Below, piece after piece: positions 44,786 through 55,237 of a stretch of 64,000 bases of DNA; position 1 is the stretch's first letter, and the number at the start of each line of letters is the position of its first letter. The position numbers and the translations under genes were made by a program. Below the pieces are notes generated by a model. That model saw nothing but the letters and a program-made list of their open reading frames with translations. It searched no databases and was not told where the DNA came from. Source of the stretch: Pseudoips prasinana (Eukaryota > Arthropoda > Insecta > Lepidoptera > Nolidae); contig OX621249.1 in assembly GCA_951640165.1 (NCBI GenBank), positions 4,391,001-4,455,000 on the forward strand, in the 5' to 3' direction.

Positions 44786-45035
44786 ACAGGCGCTCGTAAC
44801 TAGATGCTCTCACCGCTACGTAAGTGATGGGCGAGGTAACGCAACTAGGCTCGCGTTCAGTCCATAGATGGGTGACCACCAAAGTGCTTCGGAGGTCACG
44901 TCAAGCTGTCGGTCCCGGTTATAACCATTTGGCAACGTTAAGCCATGTCAGAGGCCTGATAGGCGGCTTGAACAACTCTGACACTAAGGTAACCACTGCC
45001 CATACGATAAGTAAGAAAGCGACTATGGTCAAACA
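44786..45035 (+). mobile_element. 5S-rRNA-derived SINE
   Basis: GAGGTAACGCAACTAGGC, TTCAGTCCATAGATGGGTGA and CCACC line up with the 5S rRNA segment GTTAAGCAACGTCGGGC, GTACTTGGATGGGTGACC that holds the internal pol III promoter. The 3' half (AAGCCATGTCAGAGGCCTGA, CACTAAGGTAACCACTGCCC) is not 5S. Related copies: 34.7, 56.3 and a 3' fragment at 20.9 kb. Confidence 0.6.
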
Positions 45036-45309
45036 CGTCCATTTTATATAATAAAATCCGTAAGTACTTTTTTAGTACTATTAAGGCAGAATCATCTCCA
45101 TTATAATATTTATATGTATATTTTTATTATATGTATATATATATCTATTTTATTATATATCTATATTGTTGTATATATTTGTTTTATATATCCATATATA
45201 ATATTTATATGGATGTACTCTTCGTTATGTGAAGTTTCTTTTTATTCTTTCTTTTTTATTTAGTAATATGTTTTGTATGTCTTCTTAACTTGCTTTGTCC
45301 TTTATCCAA

Positions 45310-45440
45310 ATTTATAGTGCACTTACTATAGATTTGTCTGCATCACCCAAAGGTTGACTGGTAGAAAATGCCTACGGCATTAAGTCCGCCTCTATACTTA
45401 TATGTGCATGAAGTTATAAAATAAAATAAATAAAAGATAA
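45310..45440 (+). repeat. Retroelement 3' end (GGCATTAAGTCCGCC type)
   Basis: GGTAGAAAATGCCTACGGCA then TTAAGTCCGCCTCTATAC, with a small AATGCC/GGCATT stem, and a tail of AAATAAAATAAATAAAA. This 3' end is common in lepidopteran sequences. Confidence 0.55.
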
Positions 45441-46448
45441 ATTTCTTTTTTTATGTTAAAGCGTAAGTAACGAAGGATATTTATTATACCCATGACATGC
45501 GGTGTGCAGCGCAAGCATCTACCAACCACGCTTACCGGCCTGACAAATGTTTTAAAATGACCTGATTATTTGAGACATCTTTAAAAGAGTAACTTCCATT
45601 ATGCGTGACAATATACCAAGTAATAAAAGACGGACAACTGTCCTAACTGTAGTCATTATTCCGCGGAACTCGGTGCTTCACAATTTTAAATATGGTTTTT
45701 CATACAACTTCCTTTTGTAATGTTCGCGTTATGCTTAACGCGACATTAAATTTAAAGATGAATTTTAAATATCATTGTGGCTGAATAAATAATATTTATT
45801 TATTTCTCTTAGGACGACCAACAGCCTTTAGCGACATTTTAGCGTTGTACATATGTATACATAACAGAGAGCCATTATAGGTCTCCACGAATAAAACATT
45901 GCTTACAAATCTATATGTGGTATGTGGTAAAAATAAAAAAAAAACAAATAAAAAAAATTAATTTAAAAACACGTACTTAAGGCTAATTAAATTACTTGAT
46001 ATTATTATAAACTTAATGATTTTTTAAACCTTCAATAGTAGCTGAGTTCGTTTCGCTAGTATTTTTTTCATCAGGGTACATTAATATAATTATACTAATT
46101 AACATCATAATAATAAAACTTGCCGTCTGGTTCTTGGGCTAGCAATAATAACAGGGCCACCCCATATGATCCCATGAGTATCGTAAAAGGCGACTAAGGG
46201 ATACACTAGGTAGTCAGTCAGCTTTCGCACCTGTGTACTATAGCAACCACCAAACTGCGGTCAACGCGGAACTGCGGTCTTTGACAAGGATGGCTCGTCA
46301 ATATGATGAGATAGCAAAGAGCAATCACAAAGTTGTTGACATATTGAGTCACAACTTTAAAAAAATTATCTCTATCATTAAAGGCATTCTCCATCGTAAG
46401 TTAAGCGCGGATCCCTGAGACCCGAGATTTTATGCCTGAAGGGTCTAA
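45441..46448. other. Unassigned AT-rich stretch
   Basis: 46110-46240 (GGTTCTTGGGCTAGCAATAA, AAAAGGCGACTAAGGGATAC) reads like a repeat fragment; no gene is seen. Confidence 0.35.
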
Positions 46449-46568
<120 letters not shown>

Positions 46569-46888
46569 TATATATTATTATACATCACACATACATCATC
46601 AGCCTGATATGGACACTAGGACATAGGCCTCCTCCAAATGTTTCTATAACGTTACCATTTGGAAGGGTTTGCCGAAGTCACCTTTTTTTTATTTATTTGA
46701 TGCACAAAACACAATATAAACACCTTAAAGCTAAACATTTTGATCTAGATTGTAACATAACACTATGCGCATACTGCGAAACCAATATTACAAAACTATG
46801 AAAAGCTCATAATATTTAAAACGTACAAGAATATTATGACGTTTGTCGACACCAGTAGCTCTTAACAAAAAATAAAAATAACATATAA

Positions 46889-46936
<48 letters not shown>

Positions 46937-47099
46937 GCGCAACAACATTACTTAACCAAAAACAAATGCGTCATAGGAGTAGTTTTAAGTCTTAGTTTAA
47001 ATTACTCTTAAATAGTTAGTTAAACTTAATGAATTTAGTGTTAAAAATCAAGTTACGATTTATAAACCATCTTAACATTTGTACAATTGATGATTTCAA

Positions 47100-48120
47100 T
47101 AGTTTAATTTACATTCGTTAATCGAACAAAGAAAATACGTAACATGTTTGTCGCCGCACATTTCGTATAAATACGGCCGACGTGTCGAGTACAAATCATC
47201 GATTACACGGCCTCCTGAATGCACGCAGTAAAATGTCCCTTGAAAACAAGGTGAGAATTTACAAGACGTGCATTCGACCCATGATGACCTATGCGAGCCC
47301 GGTCTTCGCGCACGCTAGGGATCGATTCATCCACCTCCTCCAGGTAGTCCAGAACAAGTTTATGCGACGAGCCGCGGGCGCACCGTGGTTCGTCCGTAAC
47401 AAAAGCCTCCATGCCGATCTCCAATTCTCTCTCTCTCATCTCTACCATCAGTCAATGGATGAAGCAAGCGTCCAAAAGGTACTTTGACTCTGCCACTCAC
47501 CATCCAAGTAAATTGGTGGTACAGGCGGTCAAATACACTCCTTCCCGACTCTCACGTAAACACCTTCGTCCGAAGAACGTCATAGACGAATCGGACGACG
47601 AAATCACCATATACTTAAACCAAATCAAATCGATTAGAGACTCTCGCAACACCGCACAACCGATATTTCGTACTCGCCGGACGCGAGGACGACCGCGAAC
47701 GCGTCGCGACCACCAGCGTCCTCCATGACCCTTAGTTTGCATTCGATCCGATGAATGCCCGCTCCGGACCTAAACCGGTAGCGAGGCCCGCGTCGCGCAT
47801 AACGTAGAGCGACAGTTGCACAAAATCCCCTAAAACCACGACATCTTGCCCTCTCCACGTCAGTATCCGCCCAGAGCCGAGGTTCGAGCCCCACAGGGGG
47901 CGCCCTCCGGCGCGGGTACTTAGTTTGTAGTTTATATTTGCTAGGCCGGTTACAGCCCACGCTCACCCCTACTGTCCGGTGAAGCAGTAAAAGCCGAGAG
48001 GCTAACTGCACGAGTACAAATCACTTTCGCTCGAGCCGTCGGACCGTACGGATCACCTTGTATTGAAGATTGTTATGGAATAAAACTTCACGAAACATAT
48101 TTCGAGTTTTACTATCGCCA
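47100..48120 (+). promoter_or_regulatory. LTR-like TATA / polyA arrangement interrupted by a Jockey insertion
   Basis: TATAAATA at 47166 in CATTTCGTATAAATACGGCC, AATAAA at 48079, and an ATG at 48120 opening a short frame (MSKQPSVDNQRADNSDVSIA) that runs into a TA repeat. Without the 825-bp Jockey insertion plus duplication, TATA and AATAAA would be about 88 bp apart, as in an LTR. No second LTR, primer site or pol gene is seen, so this is tentative. Confidence 0.3.
47199..48010 (+). mobile_element. Jockey-type LINE 3' end with 13-bp target-site duplication
   Basis: CGAGTACAAATCA occurs at 47186-47198 and again at 48011-48023, exactly bracketing the LINE. The insert starts mid-ORF2: RLHGLLNARSKMSLENKVRI, YKTCIRPMMTYASPVFAHAR, RRAAGAPWFVRNKSLHADL, then after a frameshift near 47430 WMKQASKRYFDSATHHPSK and a basic C-terminus RTRRTRGRPRTRRDHQR. 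The TGA is at 47727. The 3' UTR is GC-rich and ends without a polyA tract. 5' truncation during target-primed insertion explains the start. Confidence 0.85.
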
Positions 48121-48221
48121 TGAGTAAACAACCTTCAGTGGATAACCAACGTGCAGATAATAGTGACGTCAGTATTGCTGACGTCATCATGACTAAAGAC
48201 CACGATACCCCCGTTTCTCCG

Positions 48222-48267
<46 letters not shown>

Positions 48268-48620
48268 ATTTTTTTTTTGTTATATGTTATTTTTGTGAAA
48301 AGGTGACTTCGGCAAACCCTTCCAAATGGTAACGTTATAGAAACATTTGGAGGAGGCCTATGTCCTAGTGTCCATATCAGGCTGATGATGTATGTGTGAT
48401 GTAATAATGAAACGTTATATATACAAACAATAAGTATTCGAATCTTAAACTTATAAATTCAAAATTTTATAGTTAGAAAGGTCAATATGATATGATCTTG
48501 CACATGCAACTGTGAACATATCAGTCAGCCAATTAGCAGAAAACAAAGCCGATGGATAACAAATGCATCCTCCAAAAGGGTGTTACCAAGGCAGTCCTTA
48601 ATTTTGTTTACCTGTGTATA

Positions 48621-48690
48621 TCGTTCGTAGTTTAACGCGCTCTGCTACCACGGATCGGTAGAGGGTGCCGGTTCGAGACCCGCCGGACGA
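48621..48690 (+). tRNA. tRNA-like sequence, probably a pseudogene or SINE head
   Basis: TCGTTCG (48621-48627) can pair with CGGACGA (48684-48690), seven pairs with one G-T. CTACC and GGTAG (48645-48661) form a perfect anticodon-type stem around ACGGATC, giving GGA in the anticodon place. GGTTCGAGACC is a good box B. Against function: loop position 33 is C not T, the D arm is short and poorly paired, and the T stem has a mismatch. Confidence 0.35.
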
Positions 48691-48939
48691 TTAAATTAAT
48701 GAATTCGAATTTTCGAGGTTACATTTGTCAATAATTAATTGGTAATATTTTTTAGTAAAATGACTATAAGTTAACCAACTGATAGCTATTTGCATCTACA
48801 AAACCTAAACTGGCAACACACACACTACTCTACGGGTATGTATGTCGGACTCGCACCGACTAGACCTACCTGCCGTCGACTTCTGATGGGGGAGCTCCGG
48901 GAACGCGGGTATGCTGCTCCGGTGCCCCCTTTTAATTTA

Positions 48940-49030
48940 TATATTACTGCAAACATGTTCTGACTATTTACAAGCGCTTTTTTAAAGTCGACGTGAATTA
49001 AAACCTTTTAAATTTATTTTTATTTTATAT
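48940..49030 (+). repeat. Repeat family B2, short 3' end
   Basis: ACATGTTCTGACTATTTACA, AGCGCTTTTTTAAAGTCGAC, GTGAATTAAAACC and a T-rich tail. Confidence 0.65.
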
Positions 49031-49035
49031 TTTCA

Positions 49036-49140
49036 AAATCATAATCATTATATCAGCCGAAAGACGTGCACTCTTTTTAGACAAAGGCCTCTCCCAAGGA
49101 TCTCCACAGTGTCCGATCGTGTGCTGCCCGCATATAGCGG
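49036..49140 (-). mobile_element. RTE-type LINE 3' end, minus strand
   Basis: Minus strand: CGCTATATGCGGGCAGCACA, GTGGAGATCCTTGGGAGAGG, CCTTTGTC, then CGGCTGATATAATGATTATG as the tail. Confidence 0.65.
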
Positions 49141-49526
49141 CTTCAAAGTTACTGTTTGGAAAATTTCGCTGCACTCACCTAATAAGATTAGGGCATAGGT
49201 GAGCAAAAATCTCAGCAAGGTTAACTAAACTAATAATCTTACATGACGTTTGACACATGCCACGTCTACTAAAACACTTCATAAAAAATGAAATATAGCC
49301 GCACCCCTGCAATTCGCTCAGACAACCAATCTACGGAGCTTATGATAAGAAGACAATCTCCGTTGACGTCACGAACAATTCACCAACTAATATTTTTTGT
49401 TTTCTATACAAATCTCCAAGATTTTCGCAACTTACTTTGAGATAAGTGACTCTTCAGCAAAATGTACATCGGATTTATAGTTTGTGATTTTAACCACATA
49501 CATAAAAAGAGTCTCGCACATTGGAA

Positions 49527-49587
49527 GTTGCCAATCCGTCTGCCAAGCTTGGTGATTATGGCATATCCTCCAAATGATGAGCACAAC
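49527..49587 (+). mobile_element. RTE 5' UTR fragment
   Basis: CCGTCTGCCAAGCTTGGTGA, TTATGGCATATCC and AATGATGAGCACAAC match 63403-63455 of the RTE element. It pairs in inverted orientation with 49713-49769. Confidence 0.65.
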
Positions 49588-49639
49588 TACTTATACTAGT
49601 TAGTATAAGACTAACGAATACCAAAGATTCACCATCATC

Positions 49640-49790
49640 ATCATCATCATCATTCCAGCTGAATGACGTCGACTGCTGAACAAAGGCCTCCCTAAAACAT
49701 TTCCACACTTGGAGTTGTGTTCATCATTTAAAGGATATGCCATAATCACCAAGCTTGGCAGACGGATTAGTGATTTTTTTTTATCGGGAC
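49640..49790 (-). mobile_element. Internally deleted RTE derivative (5' UTR joined to 3' end), copy 1
   Basis: Minus strand: GTCTGCCAAGCTTGGTGATT, ATGGCATATCC, AATGATGAACACAAC (RTE 5' UTR) is followed directly by GTGGAAATGTTTTAGGGAGG, CCTTTGTTCAGCAG and CAGCTGGAATGATGATGATG (RTE 3' end). All coding sequence between them is absent. Confidence 0.6.
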
Positions 49791-50010
49791 TAGTCCCTCT
49801 CTCTTACCCACCACTGCAACTCCTGTAAGCCGGGATCAACAGTGGCACTGAGCGGTGAGGCTCAGGCATGTCCCGGGGAATCGCTTTAACTGTCTTGGAT
49901 CCCGCAACGAATTTAATCAGAAAGAAATAAAAGGAGGAGTTAGAAAATGAATTGTTCCACTTCCTTCCAGAGCAAAGCGGGAGACAGAATGATGTAAAGA
50001 GGCTATAGCC
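49785..50010 (+). repeat. Repeat family D, copy 1
   Basis: TATCGGGACTAGTCCCTCTC, ACCACTGCAACTCCTGTAAG, CTCAGGCATGTCCCGGGGAA and GAGGAGTTAGAAAATGAA recur in the same order at 54.8 kb. Non-coding. Confidence 0.65.
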
Positions 50011-50126
50011 TTATAAAACGAGAGAATTGCAACTAGAGAAGCCAGCTGCAATAGCACCGAGGATCAACTTAAGGGTCCTAAGTGAGCTGTTATATTTGAT
50101 TCCAATAGTAGGTATGACAAATGCGC

Positions 50127-50325
50127 TTAAACGCACGGAAGTTGTTCCTTGTTGCTACAAGATCCGTATTGGTGAATGCAGTATGATGGATCCTGATATC
50201 CTGTATACAGATGCTGCTGGCCGTTTTTTGCGAGATATTCCCTCGGAACGACTTCTACATCCCCTAAGGGATGATATAAACTCTTAGAAAGAACTGTAAA
50301 TAGTTGCTGTTGGGATTCGATAATA
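50127..50325 (-). mobile_element. RTE 5' UTR remnant, minus strand
   Basis: Minus strand GGGGATGTAGAAGTCGTTCC, GAGGGAATATCTCGCAAAA, ACGGCCAGCAGC aligns with 63300-63360. Confidence 0.55.
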
Positions 50326-50697
50326 CAGAACGTCATGTAAAAACCTTTTTAGCAATAAAAATATTAGTACAATCAGAGGTCTTATCACACTAAGCGATCT
50401 CTGCAAGCCAACTGTTTGATAGACCAACTGACTGTTGGAGAAAAAGCGATTGTTGGCGTGCATTATCATCGTATCCGCTGCAAGACGTCCATTACTCGAC
50501 TGTGACGATCTTCATGGTCGTGGACCACCGTTCGTCTAAATAAGAACACATTTAAAAAAAAATCAAACGTGAAAAATGGATTCGATTTAATAGACAGAAC
50601 CCTAGTAGCTATAAAACCTGTAACATCATAGAAAAAGCAAAAAAATATAATTACAAGAAACCATATAAAAGTGTTTAGTTACTTCATAAATACAAGA

Positions 50698-50850
50698 TCC
50701 CGAAAGCATCTGGAGCAGATAGGCATAGGACATAGGCTTCCATCACAAAGACCTCTACAAACGCCGGTCTTGCGCTATCCACATGAAGTTGCTTAAAGCG
50801 CCTCTTACAAGATAATTGGTCCATCTTGTAGGGAGCCAGCCTCGGTCTCC
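50698..50850 (-). mobile_element. RTE-type LINE 3' end, diverged
   Basis: Minus strand: CCCTACAAGATGGACCAATT, ATAGCGCAAGACCGGCGTTT and GGTCTTTGTGATGGAAGCC; frame and tail are decayed. Confidence 0.55.
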
Positions 50851-50951
50851 TCATTAGGTAACATATATAAACATTATCATGCACTGACGTTTTAGAACTT
50901 GACGAAATAGCTGCCCACATATTTTAAGTTTAATTTTACAACTTATTTACT

Positions 50952-51198
50952 AATCAAAATACAAAATCAATATGTAGTGTTAATTCCGCTAATTGTCAGT
51001 TTAATCATGCCGGGATGCAATTTGCACCGCCCTTACTTATTTACGATACCGTACTGGCGCATGTAATTTGCTTTTTAATATTGTCCTTCTTGCATGTGCA
51101 CGTTTTTGCAGGCGGGAGGGCGGTGCAAATTGCATCCCGGCATGATTAAACTGACAATTAGCGGAATTAACACTACATATTGATTTTGTATTTTGATT
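50952..51198. repeat. Repeat family E as a perfect 81-bp inverted repeat
   Basis: 50952-51032 and 51118-51198 are exact reverse complements; the 85-base centre carries the family's GCACATGCAAGAAGGACAA part on the minus strand. Confidence 0.9.
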
Positions 51199-51199
51199 G

Positions 51200-51854
51200 T
51201 TATGGATTTCCGCAAAGTAACGCCTGATTCCATTACTTAACTTATTTACTGACAAATAGAGCGGCTACCTATTAAACTAACACAGATAAGCAAGCTACAT
51301 TTTCTAAAACATTTAAAGTTCAAACAATGAAAACCATCTGTTTTTCACATGTATATTACGTTACTAAAACTTTAGTATATAATTTGAATAGGTAAGCAGT
51401 GGATTAAATAATGCTCTTTTGCGATAGGTTAAAGCTAATAGGACTCATAATATTTATTATATAAAGTTATAGTATAAACAACATTGCTTACGGGTATTAA
51501 CGCGAGAAACTTTTAGTGTTGTTTTCTTTGATTATTTCGGTTAAATTGATTAACCTCACATGAACTGGATTAATCCCAATGAGTTATAAATTTCCGTTAC
51601 CCTTTAATATGTTACGATTATTGAATTTCATGTAGGGGTTTTAATCTCGGTACGCAGTACAAACACTTGTGTTATGTGCTTAAAAATTGTTATAGTAATT
51701 TTATTAAAATTCAAATTATAAACTCATAAAATAAATAGTTCACGATCCTACTTATGTGGCATGCCCCTTTGCAGCATTTATGTTGTTATATGTTGTATGT
51801 AGTATTTCAATATGATACAGTAACGATTTTTAAGCATTTACCGAAGGGGTTGTA
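51200..51854. other. Unassigned AT-rich stretch
   Basis: Nothing recognisable. Confidence 0.4.
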
Positions 51855-52290
51855 ATAATAATAATAATAAGAGTTTATTTTGTCAGGCACTAAGTCCCAA
51901 TTAAAAAAATCTATTACATAGGATTAAATTACAATATAAATATACAATTACAATAATATTCAATATAAATAAATTAAAATGCTTATAACTATCTTAATTA
52001 CCTAAGGTTCGGACTCTGGTGGACTTTAATCCAGTACTTTACTTGTGAATCGGGCTGCAAATATCCTCAACCTTAACAGTTGATTAGTTGAGCTCCGTAT
52101 TCTGTCCCAGAAGGATGCAATGCTAGATCTAATGATTGCATAGAAATCAGGCACCCCCGCTTCCGCGAACATGCCAGACGCACTGCAGTACCGTGGGAAT
52201 CCCATAAGAATACGGTAGGCATCATTATATTGCACTCTCATGGTACACCAAGTGGCTTTTCTAAATTTCGTCCATAGCTGACATGATTGT
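51855..52290 (-). pseudogene. LINE RT C-terminus, family H copy 3, with 3' UTR
   Basis: Minus strand: CQLWTKFRKATWCTMRVQYN, DAYRILMGFPRYCSASGMFA, EAGVPDFYAIIRSSIASFW, then a 3' UTR and a TTATTATTATTA tail at 51855-51873. It is 5' truncated and matches the 1.9 kb and 30.2 kb copies. Confidence 0.75.
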
Positions 52291-52914
52291 ATAAAAACCT
52301 AAGCAGTATGCACGAAACAAAGTTTTCTTCACGCCTGTACTGCATCGGTTAAATCTGCGTGAGCATAATCATAACATCCCTACGTACAACTTTGTATTAA
52401 GTAAGATCCACATTATTAATCTAATAAACGCGTTCAGGATTCTAATCTGGCACTCGCTATATATAGGTTGTTTTAGTCGATTAAAAAAAATTGTATGTCA
52501 CGTGTTTGACCGATCTCCTCTACACTCACTCTGAGTGTAGAGTCGGAGATCAGTCAAGAACGGCTCGTAGTTTTTTAAACGAATGGCGCGGCGCCGCTAG
52601 TAGATTCTCTAACTCTAACTAAATTATTCTAAATAAACAAGAGATAAATCCTCTTTAAACATTGTAGAATATTCTAACTAATTTACTAAGTATGTGTGCT
52701 AACTTATTTACTTAACATAAACTCGGAGCTAAGAGTTGGCTGTAAGTAATTGACTTAAGTATATTCTATACAGTTAAATTAAATTGAATACAATGGAATT
52801 GAATATAGCATAAAATATACAATAGGTCGATTAAGTAAATGCGTTTTAAATTTTAAGATATATAGTACGTTTCAGAGTAAGTATTAGGTTATTTACTTAT
52901 TCATGGCTAAATAT
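52291..52914. other. Unassigned; one short hairpin at 52512-52551
   Basis: GATCTCCTCTACACTCA and TGAGTGTAGAGTCGGAGATC pair with a small bulge. Nothing else is recognised. Confidence 0.45.
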
Positions 52915-53035
52915 CAGTGGTCGGCATAGTGGTTAAGGTAAACACCTAACCACTATGTATTTCGGGTTCAATTCCCACACAGGACAAGTATTTATGCAGC
53001 ACAGATAAGTTGTTCTTAGTCTAGGTATGTTTAGC
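52915..53035 (+). mobile_element. SINE B-like head fragment
   Basis: GGCATAGTGGTTAAGG (box A side) and GGGTTCAATTCCCACAC (box B). CATAGTGGTTA and TAACCACTATG form a hairpin inside the head; the body is truncated. Confidence 0.5.
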
Positions 53036-53232
53036 GTCCGTAAATTCCATTTTTATAAAATTTCCCGCAGATACGCACGATACAGGGATGTATATTTCTA
53101 AGGCGGACGTTATCTTCAAAAATATTAAAATTATCAGAGTGCTCAAGTAGATTTTTACAACCAAAACTAAGTAATTAACGTATTTTGTCATACATTGGTC
53201 AAATTATAATGATTAAACGCGGCGTTTTAAAT

Positions 53233-53440
53233 AAAATAAATAAAACAAAAAGATTTTTATTCACGTAGACTTTAAGAAAACGCTTGTAAATAGTAAGAAC
53301 ATGTTTGTAGTAATATATAATTATTTCTAGGTAGATATAGATATTAAGGTACACGGATTCTAGGAAATAATTTACAATAAGATTTATTTTATAATAGTAA
53401 TGATATTTAGCTAACTTAAATTAAGTTATTGTCAAAGTTT
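53233..53440 (-). repeat. Repeat family B2, minus orientation
   Basis: AGATTTTTATTCACGTAGAC to TTAAATTAAGTTATTGTCAA; same 3' end reversed. Confidence 0.65.
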
Positions 53441-53573
53441 TTTTTATTTATTTTCAACTAAGCTGAATCAGGCGAAACAAAGTAACCGATATACCCCGAA
53501 GAATTTTCAAGACGAAGTGGCAGTGGGCAGGGTACATAGCTCGTAGAACCTACTTCCACTGAGGCAAAAAGGT

Positions 53574-53750
53574 TTACGTGTGGCGACCACGAACCACAAG
53601 GTCGCAGTGTGGGCAGTCCCCCTACAAGATGGACCGATGATCTTGCGAGGGTCACTGGAAACCGCTGGACTTAAGACCAGCAATTGTGGAGATCTATGGG
53701 GGAAGCTTTTTTCCAGCAGTGGAAGTCTTTCGGCTGATATGATGATCAAA
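53574..53750 (+). mobile_element. RTE-type LINE 3' end
   Basis: CCTACAAGATGGACCGATGA, GGTCACTGGAAACCGCTGGA, CAGCAATTGTGGAGATCTAT and CGGCTGATATGATGA: RTE C-terminus with a short tail. Confidence 0.75.
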
Positions 53751-54035
53751 ATACAAAATCAATATGTAGTGTTAATTCCGCTAATTGTCAGTTTAATCAT
53801 GCCGGGATGCAATTTGCACCGCCCTCCCGCCCGCAAAACTGTGCACATGCAAGAAGGACAATATAAAAAAGCAAATAACATGCACCAGTACGATACCCAA
53901 CACACGTTTCAGTCCTCCATGGACCACTCTCAAGGGCTGCTAACTCGTCAAGTACTCGAAGGAGACCTCCTTCGAGCACTCGACGAGTTAGCAGCCTGAT
54001 TCTATTACTTATGATATGATGATGATGATGATGAA
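53748..54035 (+). repeat. Repeat family E copy with a 28-bp hairpin and ATG tail
   Basis: It starts AAAATACAAAATCAATATGT and follows the family through GCACATGCAAGAAGGACAAT. 53937-53964 and 53967-53994 form a hairpin (two mismatches, 2-base loop), followed by ATGATATGATGATGATGATG. Confidence 0.65.
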
Positions 54036-54466
54036 GCATAAGTTACAAAATACCCTGGCTTACTAACAAACAGATAAATCGTAAAACTATTTATCCTAAG
54101 CTGTACCTTGTAACCTTCAACGTGAGATCCATATTTTAGCCTAAAATTAGTTCAATGCGTGAGTTCTATATGAATTAAGAACTTTGGTATTACCATAACA
54201 AATGAGTGAGGTACATGCACTACAAAAACCACCTTTATAACCTACGAAATAGAGACGTATTTACGAGTTTAATGATGTAGTTTCTGTAGTTCGACTGTGC
54301 TAGGCTTGAAGTTACAGAGCGTAGGCTAGAATAATAGGAACTCTTGATTACATTCTGTTCACCTATAATCAAGTTGATAGTACTAGTAAGTCTTTTATAA
54401 AACACCAGAGGCGTACGTGCTAATTGGTATGACAAATTAACTTCATATTACTTGATTCCGAATGCA

Positions 54467-54773
54467 CTTTTTTAGGGTACCGTACCCAAAGGGTAAAACG
54501 GGACACTATTACTAAGACTTCGCTGTCTGTCTGTCAATCTATATATCCGTCTGTCACCAGGCTGTATCTCATGAACCGTGATGAGTTAGACAGTTGAAAT
54601 TTTGACAGATGATGTATTTCTGTTGCCGCTATAACAACAAATACTAAAAAACAAAATTAAATAAATATTTAAGGGGGCTCCCATACAACAAACGTGAATT
54701 TTTTAATTGTTTTTATAGATAATGGTACGGAACTCATCTTGCGCGAGTCCAACTCGCACTTAGCCGGTTTTTG
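54467..54773 (+). repeat. ACGGAACCC repeat family
   Basis: CTTTTTTAGGGTACCGTACC at the left; CTGTCTGTCTGTCAATC, CACCAGGCTGTATCTCATGA; right end GGTACGGAACTC, a GCGAGTCCAACTCGC hairpin, CACTTAGCCGG. Confidence 0.7.
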
Positions 54774-54827
54774 GTTTTAATTTGAGACATCTAATACACT
54801 TCTGTCTGATCACACACCAGGCAGAGC

Positions 54828-55015
54828 CTATCGGGACTAGTTCCTCCTTCTTATCCACCACTGCAACGTCTGTAAGCCATAATCAACAGTGGCACACAAT
54901 GAAACCACACTGAAAGGTGTTGCTCAGGCATGTCCCGGAGAATTGCTTGGATACCGCAACGAATTTCATCAGAAAGAAACAAGGAGGAGTAAGAAAATGA
55001 ATAGTTCCACGCCAG
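54828..55015 (+). repeat. Repeat family D, copy 2
   Basis: TATCGGGACTAGTTCCTCCT, AATCAACAGTGGCACACAAT, CTCAGGCATGTCCCGGAGAA, AAGGAGGAGTAAGAAAATGA. Confidence 0.65.
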
Positions 55016-55069
55016 GTACAGTAGCAGTACCCCTACACATAGTTTTATATTTCTAAATACTGAATAATA

Positions 55070-55230
55070 ACATCGGTCCTGTACCTGTCCTCATTCTGAT
55101 CGTGACGCTGTCTGGTCGCCCCATTGGATCATAGGTCTGATGGAATAGAAAGTGCCCCTGTGTTTGCGTACATTTTTTTTTTCTATAATATGTCCCGCGC
55201 AAATGGTTGGTCTCCATTGAAAGAGGCCGC
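55070..55230 (+). mobile_element. SINE-like family C2, 3' part
   Basis: CGGTCCTGTACCTGTCC, AGAAAGTGCCCCTGTGTTTG and ATGTCCCGCGCAAATGGTTG match 43600-43720. Confidence 0.55.
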
Positions 55231-55237
55231 AGAAGTA

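Larger units (their letters stand above)
46573..48412. repeat. Large inverted repeat enclosing 1.6 kb
   Basis: 46573-46688 (CATCACACATACATCATCAG, ACACTAGGACATAGGCCTCC, AAGGGTTTGCCGAAGTCACC) is the reverse complement of 48412-48300 almost base for base. A second inner pair (AAAAATAACATATAACAAAA beside TA repeats) lies at 46876-46934 and 48224-48290; the left arm has about 180 extra bases between its two parts. Confidence 0.85.
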
